DNA from: Verrucomicrobiales bacterium
GTDB lineage: Bacteria > Verrucomicrobiota > Verrucomicrobiia > Verrucomicrobiales > V1-33
Assembly: GCA_028293125.1 (NCBI GenBank)
Contig: JAQGPJ010000083.1
Span: 1 to 33,349, forward strand
Direction: 5' to 3'
DNA: 33,349 bases
Position numbers and translations under genes: made by a program. Shown one piece after another: positions 6,809 to 13,395 of the stretch. The notes under the pieces were generated by a model. It was not told the origin of the DNA. It was given only the letters and a program-made list of their open reading frames with translations, and did not search any database. How positions within the stretch are numbered: the first letter of the stretch is position 1; each line of letters opens with the position of its first letter.

Positions 6809-7027
6809 TCAGACTTTCGGTTTGAGCGTCCACATGGCTCCTCCGTTCCGCTTGGACGGGCGGGCTCCAATGGCCCGCAGCAGACGCACCGTCTCCCGTT
6901 TCTCTGTTCCTGCTGCCAGCATCAGGCTTTCAAGCCTTCGGTGGGAGACCGGCGTTCCATCGGTCCGCTGCTGGCTCAGTTCGGAAAGAAGAATCCGCCG
7001 CGCTTTTTCACGCCTGTCCCTCTCCAT
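6809..7027 (-). CDS. Small basic hypothetical protein, possible winged-helix
   Basis: 72 residues from the ATG at 7027, which follows a GGAGGACAGGGAG ribosome-binding stretch. The frame continues back to a TTG at 7051. Residues show an amphipathic pattern ending in 'GAMWTLKPKV', and 'VSHRRLESLMLAAG' followed by 'VRLLRAIGARP' could be the helices of a small winged-helix domain. That fold is a guess from the pattern. The charge and hydrophobic spacing look like a real protein and not a shadow frame. I recognise no homologue. Confidence 0.45.
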   Translation of the reverse strand: MERDRREKARRILLSELSQQRTDGTPVSHRRLESLMLAAGTEKRETVRLLRAIGARPSKRNGGAMWTLKPKV

Positions 7028-7094
7028 CTCCCTGTCCTCCGGACTCTTCAATTTAAAAAATACAGCAGATTTTTCAAGCGGGACATATTTGATG

Positions 7095-7345
7095 TTATTG
7101 GGTTGGCCTCTTTGCGGGACAGGAGCCAGCCTCCTGCAGGATTGGCTCCAACGTCAGCCCCGCCTGGTAAATGTGAGCCCCGCAGAACTCCCCGCCGCTC
7201 ACCGTCTCCACCATCCAGTGCAGGCCCCGGAAGCTCACCGCCTCCCCGGCTCCGCCTTGCAGAGCAGGGCCGCATCCCGCGGTCCCTTCCGGGGGACTGA
7301 AACTGCGAGTGATCTCAAAACGTCGTCTTCCGGGATTTCCTTCAT
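7095..7345 (-). pseudogene. Possible frame-broken small hypothetical gene
   Basis: From an ATG at 7345 the frame reads 'MKEIPEDDVLRSLAVSVPRK' and stops after 36 codons (7235). In another frame the protein-like sequence 'EAVSFRGLHWMVETVSGGEF' and 'IYQAGLTLEPILQEAGS' continues to a stop at 7095. Together these could be one short gene interrupted by a frameshift near 7240. It lies just upstream of the small basic protein gene on the same strand. No family is recognised and the evidence is thin. Confidence 0.3.
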
Positions 7346-7648
7346 GGGGTCCTCAGAGAATTGGGAAAAAATTGCACGCTAAGGGCCTGTTGGTCCGCTC
7401 CGAGACAATTTTGGAGCATTTTGGCGACCTAACTTTCCCGTAGGATTGTGAGGAATTGACGTCTGAGGACCCCTATCCGGAAGCCTGCTGGACGTGGCTG
7501 TTTGGTCCGCCAGGATCAACAACCTTTTTCCTGCGGTGAGACTGCGTTTGAAAATAGTCCGGCACAAAAAATTGAAAAAACCCGCCTATTCCTGCCGGGA
7601 ATGAATAAGTCTACGGTGCCCTGCCATTTCTCGCGGTTCCGGAGGGAA
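7346..7648. other. Spacer downstream of the helical-repeat operon
   Basis: No gene supported. Read on the minus strand it contains a short GC stem followed by TTTTTT (7575-7600), a weak terminator candidate for the gene ending at 7649. Confidence 0.4.
7575..7599 (-). terminator. Weak intrinsic terminator candidate
   Basis: On the minus strand, CCCG and CGGG can pair around an 11-base loop, directly followed by six T residues and then a second T-rich run. The stem is only 4 bp, so this is tentative. It lies about 50 bases past the stop of the gene at 7649-9016. Confidence 0.3.
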
Positions 7649-9016
7649 TCACAAGCCGTTTTCCTCGGCGAAAGCGGCGGCGGCTGCTTCGTCCTTGGTT
7701 TTCCATTTTTCCTTGATGTTTTGCAGGAGTGTAATGCGCTCTTCTGAATCCGGCAAGGTAAGCGCCCAGCGCGCGGCGGCTTCGGGCTCTTTTTCCTGCA
7801 GAGTTGAGGCGAGGCTGCGGGTTACCTCTGTCCGCAGCGCCCCCTCCTCCTGGGAATTGATCCACTCGCCCACGCTGTTAAAATCGCTCTGGGTCCAGGA
7901 GGGCACGATCTGTGCGGTCAGTTCCTTCAACTTCTGCGGTTCCGTCACCTCCTTGCCGATCCAGCCCAGCCAGGGTGCCGGGTCCTTGCCCCAAAGGGAA
8001 CCGGCCACCCGCTTGGTCACTTCATAGCGGTCGTCCGGAGAGAGGCCGCTATGGTCCATCCAAGCCACGGATTCCTCGAAACTTCCATTGCCGAGACTCT
8101 GCCCGATCCCGGCCAGTATGCTCTGCTGAATCTGCAAGGCCCGCTGTTTCTCCTTGGAATCCTTTGCCAGCGAGGGATCATCCAGAGCGGCCTTGGCGGC
8201 GGCGAGCAGTGAAACCCGGTCCTCCGGTTTGGCCGCCGAGCCAATCATGCTGGCAGTGGCGGAATCCGCGTTTTCCTTGTCTCCCGGATGGGACTGGAGC
8301 CGCTGCAGCGCCAAGGCGGGATTACTGCGGGCGAGACCCGCAAGCGCCATCCGCCGGGTGTCATCCGTTATCAGATCGGCGTTCTCCTTTTTATCCATCC
8401 ACGCCATTGCCGCACTGGGGTCCTTCTCCGCCCATGTGGCCAGGCACATCCCCGCCGTCTGTTTGGCCATCCCCCCTCCCTCCCCCAGAAACTCGCGGGA
8501 CTCACTGAAAAGCTGCAGACCCGCCGCCGGGTTGGATTGCCCCAGCATCATGATGGACATGCCCAGCATTTCGCGTTTGGCCTTTTCCACCAAAGCGGTG
8601 GAGCCCTTCACTTCGGAGATGACCAGCCGCAGGTCGGATTCGCTGAGTTCGAGAAAACGCGACATGATCTTCATGATGCGTTTTTGCTGCTCCGGATCCG
8701 GGGCTATGCGGTTTTTCTGACTTTCATTCATCTCTATGGCGAAGAGAATCAGTTCTTGGGCGAAGACTTTGACTTCGGTCTCATGTTTGGCTCGTTCGGC
8801 CCCAGCGGCTGCGGCAGCCTCCTTATCCTTCAGCCTCACCACCGCCACTACTCCCTCCCCGCGGGCTGCCGCATCCGGATCAAAGCCCTCCGCCAGCAGG
8901 GCACCGCGCAGCCCGCTGACCTCCTCACGGATTTTCACAACGTCTTTCTGATCGGATTGATAGTATACCGCAGTTGCGAGAAGAATCAGAACAGTCAGGA
9001 AAAGGGAGATCTTCAT
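7649..9016 (-). CDS. Exported helical-repeat protein (paralogue 1)
   Basis: 455 residues. The N-terminus (MKISLFLTVLILLATAVYYQ) is a signal anchor or leader, so the protein probably sits in the periplasm or on the inner membrane. A charged helix follows (about 25-110). The rest consists of degenerate units of roughly 35-45 residues in the pattern 'DPxAAxxWMDxx...R...AL..LA.xNP': 'DPSAAMAWMDKKENADL', 'DPAPWLGWIGKEV' and 'EPEAAARWALTLPD' are clear examples. Such units suggest an all-alpha solenoid for protein contacts. It lies 58 bases after the paralogue at 9075-10418 on the same strand, probably one operon. No catalytic motif is visible and the function is unknown. Confidence 0.8.
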   Translation of the reverse strand: MKISLFLTVLILLATAVYYQSDQKDVVKIREEVSGLRGALLAEGFDPDAAARGEGVVAVVRLKDKEAAAAAGAERAKHETEVKVFAQELILFAIEMNESQKNRIAPDPEQQKRIMKIMSRFLELSESDLRLVISEVKGSTALVEKAKREMLGMSIMMLGQSNPAAGLQLFSESREFLGEGGGMAKQTAGMCLATWAEKDPSAAMAWMDKKENADLITDDTRRMALAGLARSNPALALQRLQSHPGDKENADSATASMIGSAAKPEDRVSLLAAAKAALDDPSLAKDSKEKQRALQIQQSILAGIGQSLGNGSFEESVAWMDHSGLSPDDRYEVTKRVAGSLWGKDPAPWLGWIGKEVTEPQKLKELTAQIVPSWTQSDFNSVGEWINSQEEGALRTEVTRSLASTLQEKEPEAAARWALTLPDSEERITLLQNIKEKWKTKDEAAAAAFAEENGL

Positions 9017-9074
9017 GGCAGGAAAATAAAAAAAATCGGTTCGGAGGAAAGCATGAGTGGCGCGACATTTCTGA

Positions 9075-10418
9075 TCACTTCGTTTTTACCGGCACCGGTG
9101 TGGGGAGAGAAGTTCCCTGGGGCTTCAGGTTTTCCATCGCCTTGGTCCGCAGCGCCTCATCCTGGATGGACTGGGCGAGACTGACGGCGGCGTCCCCTTT
9201 CGCCCGCCATCGCGCCTTGTCGAGGAATGCCACCACGGCTACATCCCGGTCGGCCGCAGGCACCATTTCCGGAAGCAGACTGGCAGCCTTGTCAAAGGAA
9301 AATTCATTGTAGTTCAACGCCTCGCCCATGGACTGCCCGATGATGCCGCTGGCTCCCTCCGGACTGTTTTCCTGTACCCAGGTCCGCCATGCCGCGGTGC
9401 TTTCCAAGGTGGGGGAGGTGCCACTTTCGCGCAATTCCTTGACTATTTGTCCGCTGGCGGCCTGCTGGATAATCTGCTGCCGCTCCTCACCCGCGGAACC
9501 GCTTTTCGCCAGAAAGGCGCTGACATCCTCCAGTTTTCCGCGATCTCCGATCATTCTGGCATAGTTGGCTATCACCCCGGCCTGGTCCCTTTCCTCCACC
9601 ACATTCCGCGCCGTCCGGACAAAGGCGTCCTGACCCTCCGGGGTGACGGGAATATCCCAGCCCCGGGACAGAGTCGCCACCCGCTCTTCCGGAGTCAGGG
9701 CTGCCAGGCGGGCCTCGGCGGCGGCGGGGTCTTTGAGCAGGAGGCTGCTGATCAGACCCGATTCAAAGGACACCCGGACCTCATTGACCTCACTCAGGGC
9801 CTTGTTCTCAAACTTGCCGGCCGCCAGTTGCTCATCATACCAGGCGGCGGCCTCCTGTGGATTCCTGACCACCCACTGATTGAAAGCGGAATTCAGCATC
9901 CAGCGGTTCCGGTCGCCTGAGCCGGAATCATCCAGCAGATCCGCCCCGGCCATCACCGCCGCTTTGGGATCTTTCTGCGCCAGACTCTGGACCAGCATAC
10001 TCTCCACGGCGGCCTTCTCCTCCTCGGAAAGCTCGGAAGCCGCGGTCTCCTCCAGCAGCGTGGAAATCTCTTCCGTGCTCATTTCCAGGATGCTGCTCTG
10101 CACTTTCACGAGGGTCTTCAAGTCCGGCATCACTCCCCCTCTCTGCTGCCGTGTGGCTGCGGCCAGGTCTTTCAGAGTGAATTTGACATCGCTGGCGTTT
10201 GGATCCTCCAAGGCCGAATCCGGCGAACCATTGACGGACGGTTTGGTACCTCCCGGCAAAGAGGAAGGCTTTCGGGGCAGAGCTTTCGCCAACCCGAAGG
10301 TCTTCCGGAGATAATCCGCTTCGGTGCGTGCGGACCGCAGCCCGCTGTTCTGGGAATAAAGAAAAAAACCAGACGCCAGAAGCGCGGCCACAGGCAGAAC
10401 AGTATGGACTAATCTCAT
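9075..10418 (-). CDS. Exported helical-repeat protein (paralogue 2)
   Basis: 447 residues with an N-terminal hydrophobic leader (MRLVHTVLPVAALLASGFFL). A Ser/Pro-rich linker (about 45-75) separates it from helical repeats such as 'QKDPKAAVMAGADLL', 'VRNPQEAAAWYDEQLAAGKF', 'LKDPAAAEARLAAL' and 'SPEGASGIIG'. The pattern matches paralogues 1 and 3, though overall identity is low. It is the first gene of a two-gene unit with paralogue 1. No enzyme motif is seen. The C-terminus ends in a Pro/Lys tail (PTPVPVKTK). Confidence 0.8.
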   Translation of the reverse strand: MRLVHTVLPVAALLASGFFLYSQNSGLRSARTEADYLRKTFGLAKALPRKPSSLPGGTKPSVNGSPDSALEDPNASDVKFTLKDLAAATRQQRGGVMPDLKTLVKVQSSILEMSTEEISTLLEETAASELSEEEKAAVESMLVQSLAQKDPKAAVMAGADLLDDSGSGDRNRWMLNSAFNQWVVRNPQEAAAWYDEQLAAGKFENKALSEVNEVRVSFESGLISSLLLKDPAAAEARLAALTPEERVATLSRGWDIPVTPEGQDAFVRTARNVVEERDQAGVIANYARMIGDRGKLEDVSAFLAKSGSAGEERQQIIQQAASGQIVKELRESGTSPTLESTAAWRTWVQENSPEGASGIIGQSMGEALNYNEFSFDKAASLLPEMVPAADRDVAVVAFLDKARWRAKGDAAVSLAQSIQDEALRTKAMENLKPQGTSLPTPVPVKTK

Positions 10419-10760
10419 AGCTTTACGGAAGCGAATCGGGATTTTAAATCAAAAGCAGAACTACCGATTAGTAAAGGCCCTAAGCAACGCGCACGGTAAA
10501 CATTGCTCCACGCCCCCTTCACGTCGCGCGCAATGGCGCAATGTCGGATTCAGGGAATCTTTGTGAATAAATTATGGTCGGCCGGGGAGGCTGTTGGAGC
10601 AACAGCCACGCCGCATGGGAAACATCCCGGCAGTTTGGGGGTGCAAGTAATCAGTGGATACCAACAGCGCAATTCCCTCGAAGCCAAGTCACGACAGGAG
10701 CAAACATTTACCTCGGTGCTCCCGGGTCTCTCCGCCGACGGGCACGCCGGATTGTCCTAA

Positions 10761-10982
10761 GGGCAACCCGAGCGTGATTCGTGGAGAGGCGGGGCGTCTG
10801 TTCTTGCATCTCATTGGACAGGACTTGATCCCGCCACCATTGACCGCTATTTGATTCATCAGGATGCCACACCGCCGTTGGCCGGTTCAAAGTCTTATCC
10901 GGACGATGAGTTCGAAATTGGGGACTGCTGGCAGATATGCGACTTCTTTCGCAAGCTTGGAACACCTTACCCCGATGATTGA
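10761..10982 (+). pseudogene. Possible 5'-truncated gene remnant
   Basis: A 73-codon open stretch after an in-frame stop, without ATG, reads '...ASHWTGLDPATIDRYLIHQD' and ends 'DDEFEIGDCWQICDFFRKLG' plus 'TPYPDD' and a stop. The acidic and aromatic composition is protein-like and differs from the Arg/Pro-rich shadow frames around it. I recognise no family. It could be the tail of a lost gene. Confidence 0.3.
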
Positions 10983-11097
10983 CGGAACCAAGCAGGCCCA
11001 CGGCCAACCAAGGGCGAACAAGTGCTGATGGCAACCGCCGGGCTGCCCTGCGGGGCAAATACTGTAGCTTAAAACTCCCTCTCTTCCTGATCCGACA

Positions 11098-11115
11098 CAA
11101 TAAAATACATTATTG
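11098..11115. repeat. Dispersed AT-rich palindrome, copy 4
   Basis: CAATAA-AATACA-TTATTG. The 22 bases 11096-11117 are identical to 28896-28917 (copy 9). The left flank TCCGACA complements the TGTCGG right flank of copy 6, extending the arm. Confidence 0.8.
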
Positions 11116-11291
11116 TGTTGGTCCCGCCAAAGGGAGAAGCAGGGATTTCCCGGTGCCCTGATCAGGCGGACAGACAGGCTGACGGGTTTGATTACCGGTT
11201 TCCTAGGAATCCTCCGGAGACCTTCCCCATTGCTGCGCTTCCGGATTGGGATTGACAGCGGCGGCGGGGATGCGGTCTGCTGCTCCCTGTC

Positions 11292-12731
11292 ATGAACATG
11301 AGCTCTTCGCGTCTTTTCCTTTGTGCCGCGGCCGGGCTCTCCGCCGCCTTCGGCGCGGGCATGTGGGCCGGCATCCGCACGGTGAAACCGGATACGGTCG
11401 TGAATGCCCAGGCCGGCCATCCGCCGGGGATGCCCTCTCCGGAAAACACAGGGAACCGGAACGGTGGTCTTCCGGATTCCCCCAGTCCCGCAAAGCCCCC
11501 GGGTGGCGGTCCAATGACGGCGGGAGGGGTTCCCGATCTTGCCGGCCTGACGCCGGAGGAGGCTTGGCGCAGGCTCTCCCCGATGAGCAGCGGAGCCGCG
11601 CGCCGGGAGGCGGTGATCCGCCTTCTGAGGGGGCTGCCCGCGGATCAGTGGCTGCCATGGCTGAGCGCTCTCACTGATAATATGGCGGATGCTCCCGACG
11701 GATCCGATCCCGGTGTCATGGCGCAGGTGCTCGCCACTGTCGATGATGTGCTGAGCGCAGCCGCCGCCGCCGGTCCGGCGGAGGCGCTGAAAGCCGCGGG
11801 GCTGGACAACCCGGCGGCGGCGCTGCTGGCCGCGAAATGGGCGGCGCATGATCCGGCGGCGGCGGCCGCATGGTTTGAGGGCGCTCTTTCGGCCACGGAT
11901 TCCCCGCCCCAAGGAGGCGCACGGACAGCCGGAGCAATGGCCGCCGTCAGGGCCCGGCAAAACCCGGCGGAGGCGCTCGCATGGGCGGAGGCACTTCCGG
12001 CGGCCGGGGGCGTCAGGGACGCGGCGCTCAGCGGAGCCATAAGGGAGGCGCTCAAGGCCGACCCGGAGGAGGCGGGGCGGGTCTTGAGGCTGCACGGGGG
12101 AGGCGTGGACGACAGGGGACCACTGGCGGCACGGGTGGCTTCGGCCCTGGCAGAGAGGGACCCGCGCGCGGCGCTTGCGTGGGCGGCGGGAGCGGAGGCG
12201 GGCATGCGCCCCTATGCTCTTCCCGGAGCGCTGGAGCGGTGGGTGGAGCGGGATTTTGACTCCGTTTTCTCCGCCGTGAAGGGACTGGAGGGCGAGGCCG
12301 CCTCCTGGGCCCTCTCAACCATCCTGAAAAAAACCCCGCCGGAGCGTTTTTCGGAGGTGGCGGCTCTTTTGGAGGGGCAGCCCGCGGAGGGGGAGGGGCG
12401 CGTTGCGGCCAGCGGGGAGCTCATGCGGGTGTGGACGGACAGGAGCCCGGAGGAGGCCCGCGCCTGGATGAGCCGCCAGCCGCCCGGACCGGTCAGGGAT
12501 GAGGCCATATCAACCTTTGTGGAGTGGGCCGGCGCCAATGATCCGGAGGCGGCTTTCATCTGGGCCGCCAGCGTCTCCAGCCCCGGAACAAGGACGGAGG
12601 CCCTTGATGACATCATCGGACGCCTCGGGGAAAAGGCCCCGGAGGCGGTGGAGGCGTGGCTTGCCACAAACCCGGCCCTGCCGCGGGAGGAGAGGGAGCG
12701 CGTCCGGAGAAGAGCCGGAGGAGAGAGGTGA
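11292..12731 (+). CDS. Exported helical-repeat protein (paralogue 3)
   Basis: 479 residues. The N-terminus (SSRLFLCAAAGLSAAFGAGM) is a signal or anchor, followed by a Pro/Gly/Asn-rich linker (about 35-80). From about residue 88, Ala/Trp-rich repeats run to the end: 'DNPAAALLAAKWAAHDPAAA', 'NPAEALAWAEALPAAGG', 'DPRAALAWAAGAEAG', 'SPEEARAWMSRQPPGPVRD', 'DPEAAFIWAASVSSPGTRTE' and 'APEAVEAWLATNPALPREE'. The consensus 'DPxAAxxWAxxxxxPxxRxxAL' is the clearest of the three paralogues. The composition is unusually Ala/Gly-rich and the DNA very GC-rich. The last two repeats and the 3' flank are duplicated at 16266-16872. Unknown function; probably an alpha-solenoid scaffold outside the cytoplasm. Confidence 0.82.
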   Translation: MNMSSSRLFLCAAAGLSAAFGAGMWAGIRTVKPDTVVNAQAGHPPGMPSPENTGNRNGGLPDSPSPAKPPGGGPMTAGGVPDLAGLTPEEAWRRLSPMSSGAARREAVIRLLRGLPADQWLPWLSALTDNMADAPDGSDPGVMAQVLATVDDVLSAAAAAGPAEALKAAGLDNPAAALLAAKWAAHDPAAAAAWFEGALSATDSPPQGGARTAGAMAAVRARQNPAEALAWAEALPAAGGVRDAALSGAIREALKADPEEAGRVLRLHGGGVDDRGPLAARVASALAERDPRAALAWAAGAEAGMRPYALPGALERWVERDFDSVFSAVKGLEGEAASWALSTILKKTPPERFSEVAALLEGQPAEGEGRVAASGELMRVWTDRSPEEARAWMSRQPPGPVRDEAISTFVEWAGANDPEAAFIWAASVSSPGTRTEALDDIIGRLGEKAPEAVEAWLATNPALPREERERVRRRAGGER

Positions 12732-13057
12732 CGGGACGTCCGGCACCGGGGCATTGTCTCGCCTGACAAAAGGGCTCCGGATCCATGGTCAAAACTATCC
12801 CTATCCCTGCATCGAGTCCGGATCGCCTCCACCCGCAGGGGCGCTTTTGACGCGCTCACACACCAGCCGCGCCGCTCCCCGTCCGCCACGCCCGGCGGTG
12901 AGGCTTTGCCCTGCGACCGGAGCCTTCGTCTTTTGGCCGGCTTCAGTCAACAGAGCCCTTGGGTGAAGGCCGGTTCCGCCAGCGCTTCCGGCACGGGACA
13001 AAACGAGTGAATGAATGGATCGCTCCGGACGAGAATGGCAGCTTGGGCGCTGGAATT

Positions 13058-13076
13058 CAATAATACCCCATTATTG
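13058..13076. repeat. Dispersed AT-rich palindrome, copy 5
   Basis: CAATAAT-ACCCC-ATTATTG, perfect 7-bp arms, followed by TGT. Same core as copy 6, because both lie in the duplicated segment. Confidence 0.8.
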
Positions 13077-13166
13077 TGTTTTCAGAAGAGACGGCGGAAC
13101 CGGTTCCCAGGAAGGGAAACCAGCCTGCTGCCGCTTTGCTAATCCTTGCCGGATGCTTTCTCCAGC

Positions 13167-13204
13167 GTAAGCCTTTGACGTATGACGGTGCGTCAAAGGC
13201 TTGC
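13167..13204. mobile_element. Miniature IS66-type relic: two terminal repeats back to back
   Basis: GTAAGCCTTTGACG, ten bases, then CGTCAAAGGCTTGC: 13 of 14 arm bases pair. The left 20 bases match the IS66 terminus at 1348-1367 except one (GTAAGCCTTTGACG-T-ATGAC against -G-ATGAC). So this is an IS66 end pair with the interior gone. No target-site duplication is seen around it. Confidence 0.7.
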
Positions 13205-13395
13205 CCCCGGGTGCCCGGGCTGCTGAACACGCTTGGCTTCCAATACGCGGGTCAGCAGCCTTGCCCTGGACCATGAATGGCTCCAAAAATCCGCCGCATT
13301 CATATCATGGACTGCCTCCCCGGGAGAGCCCGATGGCAATATTCCACTGCCGGGCGCGGAATAGGAAAGGCCCGGATCCACGGGGAAAAGACGCC

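Larger units (their letters stand above)
10419..11291. other. Spacer between divergent helical-repeat genes, with a gene fragment
   Basis: It holds the promoter region for the minus-strand operon starting at 10418, a possible 5'-truncated gene remnant at 10761-10982 and palindrome copy 4. 10440-10760 gives no recognisable protein. Confidence 0.45.
12732..13395. other. Spacer with palindrome copy 5 and an IS66 end relic
   Basis: The first 345 bases are the original of the segment duplicated at 16598-16872. Beyond the palindrome lie the IS66 relic (13167-13204) and a 9-bp inverted repeat, GGCTGCTGA at 13218 and TCAGCAGCC at 13252. No gene is supported. Confidence 0.5.
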
